Source: Diphasiastrum complanatum (lineage: Eukaryota > Streptophyta > Lycopodiopsida > Lycopodiales > Lycopodiaceae). From it: a DNA stretch of 64,000 nt. The notes below the pieces were generated by a model. The model was not told where the DNA came from and made no database searches. It saw only the letters and a program-made list of their open reading frames with translations. Each line of letters opens with the position of its first letter. Position 1 is the first letter of the stretch. Positions 1-12,308 of the stretch are shown one piece after another. The position numbers and the translations under genes are program-made. The DNA is taken from assembly GCA_029204225.1 (NCBI GenBank), contig CM055092.1, positions 76,687,950-76,751,949 on the forward strand, given 5' to 3'.

Positions 1-55
1 GCACGGTTGATGGCCAAGCAGAGTGAAGAATCCTGAAAGACTTTTCTTTTTTCAG

Positions 56-3000
56 GAGGAGGAGTTGGCAGAAGAAGATGAAGCCATTATTCGATCTGTG
101 GTCTTCCGGGTTAGTCATTTATCAACTCTATCTATTTGGCGGGGTAGTCGATTCCAGTGAACGTTTGCTGCATGGGTTTCTTGATAACAAAGAGTTAGAA
201 GCATCTTATCATACAAAGAAGGGTCTGTTTCATAAGTCTATATCAGTCTCAGCATTTTTGAGTGAATGGTGTTTATCTTAATTACATTGATATGCCATAT
301 TCTGCATGATGTGAATTGGGCTGATTGCTAGGGATGTAAAGAGTAGCTATTTAACGTCCTCATTAGGAGTTATGCACTTCATTTGTTGATGAAAAGTGCT
401 ATTTTGAGTTATAGCTACAATGAAAGCATGTTGCTGATTTTGGCTTCACAGAACTCCAAAAATTTCGTTAGACGCTTGGATGATGATTTGGAAGATAACG
501 ATGAACGAGAGATGACAATTGACAGCTCCAGAAGCAAACTTGTCAAGGTATGTCTATGATGATTACTTGATAGTTTATCAAAGATATCATTCATTTAAAG
601 ATCAATTTTATGGAAAAGAACGACCAAATAAAACATTTCACAATCAATTTAAGTATGTAAGCTGAATATAATCAAAAGCTAAGGAAATGAATTTCCTAGT
701 TTGGTCCAGATAATAAATACAAATATGGGGCCCAAAGCCCAAGTAGCTGCCAAAAATATGCTTGTAATGCTTAATGAATGCCTACCAAATGACGAAAACA
801 TTTCTTACCAAGAATGTAAATAAAGACATCGTTATGGAAGACACAGCTAAATTGAACCATAAGAGCTCTGCTGCACACAATAAAAGACGATTTTCAGTCT
901 GCAAAAACCATGTTGCCATATGAATACTATAGTAGATGACAATATACATAAGAGTTAGACTATGCAAATGAATTTCAAGTTAGTCATGTAGACCATGAAT
1001 ACCTAATACTAGCAAAAAACATATAGATAGAGCCCAAGCAATATGTATCAACCATGAATATCAAATATTATTAGCACTAGATGGCCCAATGTATACAAAT
1101 AGGGTTTTAGCTAGTTGAGTAAACACTACTTAGACATATTTATAAACAAAGATTACAATATTGCATCACATAAAAACAATAATCGGTAATCAATGAGCCA
1201 ATAACAATCTCCAACTAAGAGTATCGAATGAACATCAAATATAGTCAATAGCTGATCATCTGCAAGGAAGAGTAATGCGTCTCCTACGGAGAACAACTAA
1301 ATCATAAGCTTCTAAATGGAAGTGTGCATCTCCTATTGCAATTAGGGCAAGGTCCCTGATCTGAAAATGAATTGCAAAAGAGGGGCAATTGTTTCCTCCA
1401 AAATAGTGTGGCCCTCCAGAAGTTCTGAAATACCATGAATAAAATTTATAGGAATCTTGGGCTTCTAATGTCAATTCAGCCTGAATACTCCTCATTCATA
1501 GTTTCTTGCCATTCTGGATTAGGAGATGCTTTCTCAGATTCAAGTGGCTCATCATTACGCAACACTTTTTCCATTAAGTACCTCTCAAAGTTCTTTTCTC
1601 ACCTTGTGAGCTTGACTCACTCAAAATATGGCCATCTTCATTTGTTTTTAAGTACCATTTTGGGAGCCTTGTGGTGACTTTTGGCGAATTGCGAAATATT
1701 GAGTTGTGCATTTGAAGGAAGTATTACCTATCCTCCACTTGATATACCTCTTGAATAACAATTCTCTGCTTGCTGTCCACAAGTTCCTGCAGAAAACCAG
1801 AAGCGACAGACTTGTTAAAATTCACTTCTCTACTTAGGATTATCTTCCTAGTTGATGTGTTAAAGAGGTAATATCCTTTTTCCTTCTTTGCAGAGCCAAT
1901 AACCAATTTCTGCCACAAATCCTTTGAGATTTGAGCATAAGCCTCAAAATCCAAGACTCTCAAGTAGGCTACACTTGGCTTATTGCCATTCAACACCTCT
2001 TGGGGTGTTTTGCCCTCCAATGCCTGTGTCAGTGTGCTGTTTTGCATATAAATGACTGTGTGAGCAGCATCAGCCCATAAGGAATTAGTTAGATCTTGTG
2101 CTTGTAACATACTTCTTGCACTCTCAATCGTAAATGTGATTCTTGTGTTCAGCCAGCCCATTGAATTGAGGAGAATAACAGGCAATAAGATGACACTTTA
2201 TCCTGTTGTCCTGGCAAGAGTCACAGAATAAGCTAGAGCTTTATTTTCGACCATGGTCACTCAAGCATTTTGTATTCAAATTTAGTTGATTTTCAACGGA
2301 ACTTTTGAATTCAACAAACTAAATTTCTCAAAGGCTTCACTTTTCTTTCTAAGAATCTTTGAGAAGTTTCAACTAAACTTCTCAAAGGCTTCACTTTTCT
2401 TTCTAAGAATCTTGAGAAGTCATCATCAAAGAGCATGTAATAAAGTGATTTACCCAAGGATGCTGGTCCCCGAAGATCACTATGGATAAGCTCAAGAGCT
2501 CTTTTAGCCATCCATTCACTTGCTGCAAATGTGCTTGCCACATGCTTGCCAATGATGCAAGCTTCACAAATGGACGATGGTGCCTTTACGGAATGGAGTC
2601 CATCATGGAGGAGCTTTTGGCTTTAGTAGTTGAGGTGAGACCTAGCCTTTGATGCCAAAGAAGACAATGAATCTCCTTGAGCTTTAAGTGCACATGCTCC
2701 AAGCTTAACAATTAATCGTTGCCTCTTATTCCACTTGCAATGATATGATCTTCATTAGTAACATGCTCTAGATAGAATTTATCATAGAAGACCTCAATCT
2801 CCTCATTCCTTAATTGGCAATACAACCAACTGAAAGTAGATTTCTAGGTTTGTTAGGTATGTACAAGGCATTGTGAAGATTCAGGTTCATGCTGTTACTC
2901 AAATATCATCTCTTCCGCTCCTCCAGTGGAATTGTCTCCAAGGATCAGATTGGACTTGTTGTCCCCTTGAAGATTTGTGGAACACTTCTTGTGTTATGTG

Positions 3001-6000
3001 GCAAAATGCTCCCGCTCCCTAATCAAGGTATTAAATGAACCACTTGAGTGTGATTCCTTCACCATGAGCACCATGTCATCAACTTCTTTCTCATCTTCAA
3101 TCTAACTTGAAGATCATCCCCTTAATCCACCTTTAGGACGAGATGTTGATCCTCCCTCCTCACGCTTGCAGCATGTTGCTTGTCAATGCTTAATGTGGCA
3201 CATGGCTTCAACATGACCTGGTTTTCCACAATGATAACAATCTCGTTTAACATTCCATTAGCTCTTCGATCTTCCAACTGTTAAACTCTTCCTGAAAGGT
3301 GCATGGACCTTTTTTGGGATTGTGAGTAGCCTCTTTTCCTTGGAACTTAAGTGCCTTTGCGTCTTCCCCTTGAAGGTCATATAACAACTGCATCATCATC
3401 ACTTTCAAAGTCCTTGGTAGTGTAGAAGCCCTCAAGGCTTCCACTTGAGCAAGGATTCCTTCTAATTCTTCATACTTCGGCGCTCTGTCCCTAGACATGA
3501 CAAAGAAGTAACCACTTGGTGAAATGATTGGTGTTAAACCTACGCTCAAAACATTACTTACCAGTTCTACTTCCTTGGTGTCGTCACCTGTATCTTCCAA
3601 TTGGTCTTTGACTTTTTCAAGTCTAGTAAAGAAAGACATGATAGATTTATCGCTAGTCATTTTAGTCTTTATTAATTTTTGCCTTAAAAGCAAGACTCTA
3701 GAAATGGAGGCAACTTCAAATATAGATTTGAAATTGAGGAGTGGTTGCTTTATGTGTATTTGTGATTAACTTATCAATATTGGACATGTTTATCATGCAT
3801 ACAGTATAAAGTCCAATTCCAAAGATCCTTCTAAGCATGCTAAAACAAGCAACCACAAAGGGAACAGATGGTGGACAAACCAACCCAACCAAACCTAGAT
3901 CGAATGTAGCCCTCAAGCTATGGATCAATCTCAATGAGGAATGAGGAATCACTCAAGCAGCATGTAGCTACCAATCACACAATCAAGCATGCACTAGTGA
4001 GAGCCCAATAGGTATATTTATACCCTTCAAGGCCCATGCACCACTAGTAGTGCATTGTGACACCTCACTGGACACCTCTGCAGCCTATCTGGGCCACATC
4101 ATTCAACTCCCCAATCACTCATTGATAGACCCATAGAAATCCACCATCATGAGTTTAGGCCTATAACCATTAATTATGACCTTATACACATAAGGGCTCC
4201 AATTCCCTTATAGTCACAATTAACTTACGGGTTGTTGGTCTACTGATCCCTAGCATGGACATGCTACCCGAGACCAGTCGTGGGCCTTCTATTTCTTTTG
4301 TCCCAAGAGATCATGTCTTTAGTAGGTGGTCCTCTATTGTTATTGGTTGGTCTTTCCTCCTTACCTGTCACAACTAAGGCATTCCTCATCTTGAGACTCC
4401 AATGATAGTCACTTCTACCAAACTTATCAGCACAACACTATCTACTTTATCACCCATAATAGAGAAAGAAGATTATTGGAATGCTTTTCCAACAGAATAG
4501 GTTGGCTCCCCTTGGGATAAGAAAAACAGGCTGGGCAACTCCTTTGACTTCCAAATCACCTTTCTAACAGCCCAATACCCTAATTAAAAGCAAGACAACA
4601 AGTAATTTCCTGTTTCACCTATCTAGAGATGATAGCTCCCCAGTGATCCAAACCCCAATGGTTGTGGACATGTATGGAGGTGGAAAGCCTCCTACAGGTG
4701 GAGCACCAATGTGAAAGCTGAAAAACTCTCTTTTTCTCTCCCTATGATGACAAAATCAGATTTGGACAGCAGCCTAGTCTACTTTGAGGAGGGCGTGGAG
4801 ATCCTATGGCTCTGATACCACATGTAGAAAATCTCATCCTAGATTAACCAGACATCAACTATCTTAGAGAGGAGAGAACAAAGAGAGAAGACACAAGAGA
4901 TGGTGGTCCCAATGCTACACCAATAATAATTACAATGTCAGAATGCGTCATGTATACAATGAGTTGCTTCAGTTCTTGATCAATGAAATACCAATTACCG
5001 ACAGTCCTAGGATTGAAGAGTCTAGAACTGGAAAGCCAAATGCCAAGGGCCAAGAGTCACTTGCTTAGCTTGGTTCTGGTCGCTTCCTAAATGGAGCAAG
5101 TTCCCTTTAGGAGAGTCAAGTTTAGAGAGAGATAACAACTGGAACCAATTTTCTTAGGAACGGCCCCAACATAATAAGCTTGGGCATCAACAATAAGTTG
5201 CCATGTGACAGAAATTGCCTTAATGCTGTTAGTCGAATTGCAGTATAATTTGGTGTTGTTTTTTGTTTCAGAGGAGAAAGACAGACGAGGTTGGCGTTGA
5301 TACAAAGGAAAAATGTGACGAGCTGCTTGTAGTGAAGAATGTGTCCAGAGAGATCGATCCACCAACAGGTTTAAATGCATTTTCCTTACACTCCTTGTTT
5401 GCCGTATTATTTTTGTCTCAAGCACCACTCACAAAACAACGTGCTCAAGCTTAGAAACCGTTCAACAACAAGACATTATGGATAATTTCTCTACAACTTT
5501 TTGGTGCTTTTTGCGCCAAGGAACTGCAGAGAGATGCACTACAATCACGTCTAAGACCGTTTTATATTGTTGAAGTTATGTAGGATCTCATCTTGCTGTT
5601 CTTAAGTTTCAAATAGCATACAACATAAATTTTCCTTAACTTTTATACAGTTCAGTGTGCTCCTGATGCATGGATTTAATGACTAATGATTCAATGACTA
5701 TGCTTAGATTACCAAGACCATTCTGAAATTCAGAACAAATGAGGAAAGTTTCATTTTGGTGTAGAGTTTGATTCATGTTCCCAACTATAGATTCATTGCT
5801 GTGTTTCTCTTTTGAGTTTCAAGTCCGTTTTCCAAGTTCACAGGTTCACAAGCTTGTTGCTAAGCTATTACCTCACCAAGATGTAACCTGAATTTCTTTA
5901 CATTTTCAATGTGCATTTGCACTAGTACTAGGTTTTTTTTTCTAAATCCCTTACCACAGGCTGAATACCAAGAAGCACTAATGTGAACGTTAGATGCAGA

Positions 6001-6621
6001 AATTGTCAGTGTTTACCTCAGAAAAGCATACATGTGCAGCATAAGTGTATTTTTTGTGACATCTGAATACATAGAATTGCCAATGTCGTTCTTGTGAATG
6101 TCATGTTTCTTGATATAAAGATGGGGTCTATTTTCATTTCTAAGTTTAGGACTATTTCAGATTGTCAACCTCTTACGCTAATAAAGCTTGTTGCACTGTC
6201 ATTTTTTAAGTTGTATGTAACAGGTGCATTCTGTATTTTACCATGCATGCTGGTAGTACTTGTGGAAAATGTGGGGGGAATTATTGTAGATGTCTGTTGA
6301 AGGGGCTGGTTGCATCCTTGCTTTTGAACTCTCTTAAGACATTTAAGTCATTCTGGAATATTCCCCACAGGTAAGCATTTGAGAGGTGATGGAGATACAA
6401 CTCCTGCATTTGTAATGAGGCCTCTAGCTGTTGCATTCTCAATCAAGCCAAAAGCTTCAGCTCGCTCATTGTCTGGACAAGAGCATGATATGAAGAGTCA
6501 CAGATTGCCAACAGGAATTGCAGAAACTGAGACGTTGACCTCACATGTCACTGGAAAAGATGAGAGTGCCAATCTTGGGCTTTCTTTACTTTGTGCCACT
6601 TATGACAGTGACTCAAGCTAG
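56..6621 (+). CDS. Probable YJU2/CWC16-like splicing factor, last four coding exons (5' end outside window)
   Basis: Four exons join with GT-AG borders and consistent phase: 56-109, 452-547, 5272-5368 and 6371-6621 (TAG at 6619-6621), giving the last 165 residues of a protein. The piece starts with an acidic stretch (EEELAEEDEAIIRSVVFR), continues NSKNFVRRLDDDLEDNDE, has a Lys/Arg-rich linker and ends GLSLLCATYDSDSS. An acidic EEDEA-I-SIVF block, a low-complexity middle and a terminal LSLL-YDSD box is what I recall for the C-terminal tail of the YJU2/CCDC94 (CWC16) family, nuclear proteins that join the spliceosome around the first catalytic step. The zinc-binding N-terminal domain that defines the family lies outside the window, so the name is tentative. 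The exon structure is much surer than the name. The intron at 548-5271 is 4.7 kb and holds a copia relic on the other strand. The stop codon lies inside one arm of a perfect inverted repeat. Confidence 0.6.
548..1723. other. Intronic sequence without recognised content
   Basis: This is the left part of the large intron of the YJU2-like gene. It is AT-rich. Short open frames on both strands (for example minus 1495-1256) match no family I recognise. If the copia relic to the right was ever complete, its reverse transcriptase and 3' LTR would have lain here, but I see neither. Confidence 0.5.
1724..4822 (-). mobile_element. Ty1/copia retrotransposon relic (gag, zinc knuckle, integrase)
   Basis: Reading right to left: a primer-binding site complementary to initiator tRNA-Met (plus-strand 4808-4820) sits two bases from a TG at 4823 that should be the LTR edge. 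Gag follows at 3693-3247, then a perfect CX2CX4HX4C knuckle (CYHCGKPGHVEAMC) near 3245-3184. A pre-integrase HQRLG motif and an integrase start (ELIHSDLRGP) lie around 2650-2450. The integrase C-terminal part at 2185-1724 has GKTPQEVLNGNKPSVAYLRV. Frames are broken between domains. No reverse transcriptase or RNase H is present and no 3' LTR was found. The relic is antisense to the host gene whose intron it occupies. Confidence 0.85.
4823..5271. other. Probable 5' LTR of the minus-strand copia relic, then intron end
   Basis: The stretch begins TGTAGAAAAT directly beside the primer-binding site, as an LTR edge should, but no second LTR was found to fix its outer border. It ends in a pyrimidine-rich acceptor (TTTTGTTTCAG) before the exon at 5272. 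Confidence 0.4.
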
Positions 6622-6723
6622 CATCAAACCCAAGATAAGAAACCTACATTTGTGTTCTGACAGGAGCTCCATGTTGTGGGCTTGCAAACAGTGGACACCC
6701 TGTTTGATGCTAGCTTGAGTCAC
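6608..6723. repeat. Perfect 22-bp inverted repeat spanning a stop codon
   Basis: The arm at 6608-6629 contains the TAG stop (6619-6621) of the YJU2-like gene. The arm at 6702-6723 is its exact reverse complement, with 72 bases between. In the transcript this would form a 22-bp hairpin that encloses the end of the reading frame and the start of the 3' untranslated region. An AATAAA hexamer lies just downstream at about 6727. Confidence 0.85.
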
Positions 6724-8290
6724 ATTAATAAAAGTTTGATGCTGGAAAATTCAGACTTGCTACTATCCACTTGTTTTAGTATCCACTTTGTAGGGCTACG
6801 ACTTGCAGTCTTGATTGAAGAAAACCAGGCTGTCAATGCAAGAAACAATTTGCTGATGTTTAGGAAATGATACTCATGACAAGTAAATGCAGACAAAAAA
6901 TTTGTACATACTCTTTTAAAGGCAATCTGGGCATCTGCTGTTACTTATAGCTTTGCTCAATACTGCTGAGTCAACATGAATGAGCTGTAGTGGCGACACC
7001 ATGTCATGGTGTTTTACAGTTTCTTCGATTGGAAGCTAAAATGTTCACACCCAGGAGCCTTGATCAAGTGGTGAACCTCTCAAGGATTTCAGAAGGAAAA
7101 ATCAGCCCATTGCTCTAGATCCAATGCATTTCAAAAGATTTGGATTGAAATTTGATGCCAAGATTGTTGTAGATGCCTTATTCTGGCGGTGACAATATTA
7201 TCAATTTTAACTGTGTGTGTTAGTAGTACCTTGCTCACTCTCAATCAACAACGGTCACATGCTATGAGAAGGATGAAATGAGTTGGTATCACAGTTTTGA
7301 GGCAAAACGTATTTGTTTTCTCTACTCAAATCACGTTCCATGTTAAGGTAAAACATACAAAGCTATTGTTATGACATGCATCGGAATTTATTTGTTGAGC
7401 ATGCTGCATCACAGATAGACTTGTAGTCATTAATGCAATCGTTTGATGCGTGTTAAATGTGTTTGAAGTCCAATTTTGTCATATTTGAAGTGTTTTGTTT
7501 GTTGAGCATTTTGAGATCGTTGGACCAATTTGAACAAGTTTATCCTTTTCTCAAGTTTATTTTGGACATATGATATTTTTATTAAAATTTAGGCAGCGCT
7601 AATGGTCATGGGCAAGTTATTGGGGCTATATATGTATATACATGAAAATATTTGAGACTTGAATATTAAAGTATTTTTGATGAAATTCTTGGAAACATCT
7701 TCAGCATACGCATCGACGATGATCTCTTGCCATAAGCATAGGTATTGTGGACCTAACCTCGAGCTCCTTGGAGAGTCAATACATGTCCTATTTTGTAGGG
7801 ATGCAAAAGTGGAAATGGTGCACCTCATTCTATTACTCATCCTATTGGATCATGAGGTCCAATCACATTTTGAGGCTCATAATGAGAAGTCCAATCACAT
7901 TCTAAGGTCCACCACATGCCACTTGTAATAGGAACTCAAGCTCTCACTATGTGCTTGATGGACAGCTCATGGTAGATACTTTTGGAGAGAGAATTTTTGA
8001 GCCATCAAATTCTCTTGTTGTAGAACCCCGAGAGTAAGGATATTTTCTCTCTAATTCTGCCTTGTATTTTCACAAGTGGTAAGGCTAATAAAATACTTTG
8101 TTTTTTTCACTGATGTACTGTTTCCTTGCTTGTCTTTGATGAATGCTCTTTATTTGTGTTCAAGAGCAATTGCCAAGATTTGAAGCTAGTTTGATAGCTC
8201 TTCAATATCCGAGTTTGATCATCATAGTTTTGGTAGTGTGCAATCTCATGCTTGAAGATCTTATTGAGATATTAAAATGCAAGTTTTAAC
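6724..8290. other. 3' untranslated region and intergenic DNA; right end is probably an LTR
   Basis: No gene is supported. The last several hundred bases before the primer-binding site at 8292 end in ACA, as a plant copia LTR would. They contain AATAAA near 8088, which could be the LTR polyadenylation signal. The left LTR border could not be placed. Confidence 0.4.
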
Positions 8291-8291
8291 A

Positions 8292-9290
8292 TGGTATCAG
8301 AGCTAGATTCATGCATGCTTAATAGTGGATCTCAATTGGTTTGAAGCCTCTAGTACTTTAATGATAGCAAATTTTGGGTGTTTTTTTTTTTTTTTAGATA
8401 AAGTAGGTTTCATTTATTGTTTGGCTTGTTTCTTTGACATCCATGATATAGGTCCATCACCTATGAAAATACAATGAGCACTAATGGATTTCCTATCCAT
8501 TACATCTCTAGCATAGTCCAAATCTAAAAATCCAAAAAGATTAGATGATGATCTCTCATACGATATGCCAAAATCTCGAGTTACATGAAGTGTAGATTGT
8601 GATGCAAGTGATTTCAAAGACTTTTGTAGTGCCATTTGAGAGTTTAGGACTAACGTTTTAGAGTAGGTAGAGGTGTCTACTTGGTGTCTATAAGTAGCAT
8701 CCATTTATTTTGTTTTCAAAAGTTATGACAAAAAATGAGTGACTTTTTCAAGCTAGTCAAGATTTTTAGAAAGCTAGGACATAAATTGTAAAGCTTCTCA
8801 AATCCAATCCAACTCTTAGACTTGAAATATGAGTGTTTGGATCTAAATTATATGTGTTTTGATTCAATTTTAGCGAGCCTTCATCTTTGTGATCTAGGCA
8901 AGGTCTAATTTCTAAAGTGAGTAAATTTGTGTGAAGTTTGATTCTCGATTTTGTGGCTAGATCTTTCTAGATTTTTGTGCTCTTTCAAATCTAGTGTTAA
9001 AGTCACAAATTCATCTTTAGAATCGCTTTACATTTGTGTACATCTTCATTTGCATCATCATGACATCATTAGGAGCTTTTCTATTGGAGGCAAATGAAAG
9101 ATTGACTCCATCTAACTATTCCATTTGAAAAGTGAGGATGAAATCTATCTTGATACTACAAAATATTATTGATATTGTAATTGGAGTTGAGGAGTCACAA
9201 AATTTACAAGAAACAATCATGTTCAAAAAGAGAGTAGTTGGCTCTTCATTGTATCAAGATGCATGTTTCTAATGAGATCCTACGAGATTG
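8292..9290 (+). mobile_element. Ty1/copia 5' fragment: primer site, leader and gag start
   Basis: TGGTATCAGAGC at 8292-8303 is a perfect plant copia primer-binding site. After a leader of about 750 bases (interrupted by a foreign RNase H piece), an ATG at 9060 opens a gag: MTSLGAFLLEANERLTPSNY, then an in-frame stop where the family has Trp, then KVRMKSILILQNIIDIVIG. The NERLTPSNYS-WKVRM pattern is the usual gag start of this clade; the element at 61 kb has NDRLISNNYSLWKV at the same place. The frame decays by about 9270 and no later domains follow. Confidence 0.75.
8411..8707 (-). mobile_element. Copia RNase H fragment, opposite strand
   Basis: A 96-residue frame ends GFLDLDYARDVMDRKSISAH and SWMSKKQ. 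This corresponds to the copia RNase H block usually written GYSDADWAGD-RKSTSGY and SWSSKKQ. It sits between the primer site and gag of a plus-strand element and is preceded by a poly-T run at about 8380-8395. It is therefore probably a separate insertion or rearrangement. Confidence 0.75.
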
Positions 9291-9300
9291 GAGCTTGTGT

Positions 9301-9825
9301 AAAAAATAGCAAATTCTACTTTTGAATCCACACAGGTGAATCCATGTTGCCACGTGTGAGGTCTACTCTAGATAGGTTAGATCTCATTCATAGGGTTCGT
9401 TAGGTTTGTTTGGTCATGATTCCTAAATTGTAGGACCAAACTCCTCAAATCATGGAGGTGATTGATCAACCTAATTATCAAATCGGCAAAACTCTAGGGT
9501 TAGGTAAGAGTGACGTATTAGGGCAAGAAAGGTCAATCAATATCCTTATTACTTCACCTAACTTGAGAGGAGAAGAGCTCTATTGTACATACAATCTATC
9601 ATTCCATAGTGAGGAGATAGTCTTTTGAGAGCACATTAGCAATCTCGAGTTTCCTACACACTTGTCTTGAGTTTTTGTGAATGCTTTGCAATCTAAACTT
9701 AATTTTTGATAATAGGCTATAATGGAGGCCATGTGGGGTCGGAATTCCATGTTTGATCAATGCTTTTAATTGCTCTTGATTGTGAGATCCAATTATTTAA
9801 GGCTGAGTTTTACAGGTCTTGAAGA

Positions 9826-9917
<92 letters not shown>

Positions 9918-10760
9918 TTTCTTTGTCCAAAAACTTGTAAAATTTGATAGTCCCTTGATAGAATCTCATCTCATCTTCATTCTATCTTTGTCAGGGAGTG
10001 TGAGGGCCATGCCTAGAAGTCCAAAGAAAGGGCTAAAAGTCAAATGTGAGGTAATAAAGACAAGTTTGTGAGTTTCTAGATTCAAATCGCTTCCAAATTT
10101 CTTGAGCATTGTTTTGTAGAAGACATTAGGAAGATGAGATCTATAGGTGCATTCTTTCTTGAACCTAGTGAAAGATTGTTTTTACTTATCACACTAGCTA
10201 GAAACCAAAAGCTAGTCTCCACAAACATAGAATTAGAGCTATTCTACAAAATAAGATTTAGTGAAACATCTAAATCTTATCCTCTACAACCTGATCCACA
10301 CGTGTGAACAACAACTTGACATGTGGGAGCATTTACTCATTCACATGGAAGTGCAAGCTAATTACATGGAAATTGGTCAAAGTGATTTTTTCTTAGATTC
10401 TAGCCACAAATCAAGTTCACACTCGTGTAGATTGAATCAAAATGAATCTAACTATTTACAAGTACATTTTGTACATCCTTTCACACGTGGGAATAAGCTC
10501 CACACGTGTGAGATCCTATCATGAACATAGATCTCATGATTATTCAATTTCATCAAGTTGGAAGTGACAATTTCTACAATATGGAGGCCCTTAAATCTAT
10601 TTCTCTTTTATTTGAACTCATGCTTTTTAGAAATTTCTTAAATACGAGACAATTGGATTGAAATTCATATAACTCCTTCAAGTGTGGAACTATGTTTTGA
10701 AGGACTGATTATAATTATACGAAATTATACTTCCATACGGTTGTGAATATGGCTCAAAAT
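9301..10760. other. Intergenic DNA with an (AG)43 tract and CACACGTG motifs
   Basis: No gene is supported. A microsatellite lies at 9829-9914. Between about 10290 and 10515 there are three copies of a CACACGTG-type motif (a CACGTG E-box core). The same motif occurs at about 9345 and 60230 in retroelement-like sequence. It is more likely a repeat-family feature than a promoter. Confidence 0.4.
9829..9914. repeat. (AG)43 microsatellite
   Basis: 86 bases of uninterrupted AG dinucleotide. Confidence 0.98.
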
Positions 10761-10769
10761 CTATTGACG

Positions 10770-11596
10770 TTTTCAATTGATTCAGATTCAGTGAAAGAAC
10801 TGAATTCGTGGAATTTAGACTGCGAATCGAAGCCACATACTCTATGCTATCTCTGAGCGGCTAAAATAAAATTCTGAATTAAGTGCAATGCTAATAAGTA
10901 GTAGCGCAATAGCAATTTCTAAAACAACTCTAAGAAGTGAGCTAGAATGCTCATGAGTGTTCAAGCTCGCAGGCTTGAGAGAGAGAGAGAGAACTAACTA
11001 TTCAAAAACTTCTGATAATTCCGATTTTTAGATGACTAAAATCGTATGAATATGAATAGCTATTTATACGAGGAGATTAGGTCGTCAATTGCGATCGCCA
11101 GTTGGCTGGTGATCAGTTGGCATCCATTCAGTCCTTGTCATTGATTGTTGATAAGCGGTGAAATTGGCCGTAAACGTTCTGTCTGCATAAATGAACCAAA
11201 ATTGTAGCTTTGCAGAAATGAACTAGAACAGCCACATGTGACATTGTTGGATTTTTTGCGAAAAAGGATAAGGTGCCCTTAAATCTCATTTAGGGTTGTC
11301 CCACACTTTGCCAAAGTCATTTCCTTAACATTTGAGGCCCTTTGGGAAAAAAAAATGCGACACGATGATTCTACACGAGACTTCTGTCACGCAAAAAACA
11401 CAAAAAAGGAGAAGCTGCATTTTTCAACAGGATTCTTGACAGGCGAAAAAGGAGACACTATCATAAACTCCGTGTAATTCTACAAACTGTGTAGAAACAC
11501 TTGTAATTTTGCAGGCTGTATAAAAACACGATGTATAAATGATGGTTGAAGATTAAAACTGATTAGTCGATTGGTAAGAAGGAGAATAATCCAACA
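10770..11596 (-). mobile_element. Truncated copia LTR, inverted relative to a copy at 16.9-17.7 kb
   Basis: Read on the minus strand, it begins TGTTGGATTATTCTCC at 11596. It runs through a TATTTATA-like box and a short GA tract (about 10976-10993) and stops matching near 10770. The same sequence on the plus strand occupies about 16940-17720. No polypurine tract or primer site adjoins it, so it is a detached LTR piece, not an intact element end. Confidence 0.75.
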
Positions 11597-12090
11597 GAGG
11601 GGAGATAGAATACCAAGAGCCCCATAAAGAAATGTTGTCACCTTTGAAAAGTAACAGTCATGTGCATTTGTAATCCATCTAAAGGTATTTTTGTGTGCTT
11701 TGAAGGTACATAATAGAAAAGGTAATTCTTCCTTCCCTTAAAGATGATCTGACAATATACTGAAAAAGGTATGCTAAGTAATAGTCATAGCATTATCAAT
11801 GTTATTGTTACCGGCATCTAGAAAAGGGGCAAAATCTGGACTAGATAATCTCTGTAATGCCAAGTTTCTAACAAAGTAGATACACATGAAACAAGGATTA
11901 TGCTGGGCCTTATCTACCATCCACATAAAGATAGGTAGTAAACCAATCACGTTTTTTTTTTTTTTTTTTTTTGTATTTTTTGAGTCGATCCAGTATTGAA
12001 ATATTCTAGAAAATTCGATCCCGAATTTTTTGATCAAGGCTTCAAAAGGTTTCAGTCTTGCTTTGTCAAGAGGAAGTAAGTGTTGTTTTG

Positions 12091-12262
<172 letters not shown>

Positions 12263-12308
12263 GGACTCTAAATTCTGCAATTTGCATATTTGAAAGATAT
12301 TTGCTTGT

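Noticed and set aside
1256-1677. Overlapping open frames on both strands in the YJU2-like intron
   Set aside because: Neither translation resembles reverse transcriptase, which would be expected next to the copia relic, or any other family I recognise.
4808-4820. tRNA-like sequences (TGGTATCAGAGC and complement) here and at 8292, 15084, 42574 and 60448
   Set aside because: They are retrotransposon primer-binding sites next to LTR edges; no cloverleaf surrounds them.
10290-10515. CACACGTG motifs as a promoter cluster
   Set aside because: No gene follows, and the same motif appears in other repeat-derived parts of the window.
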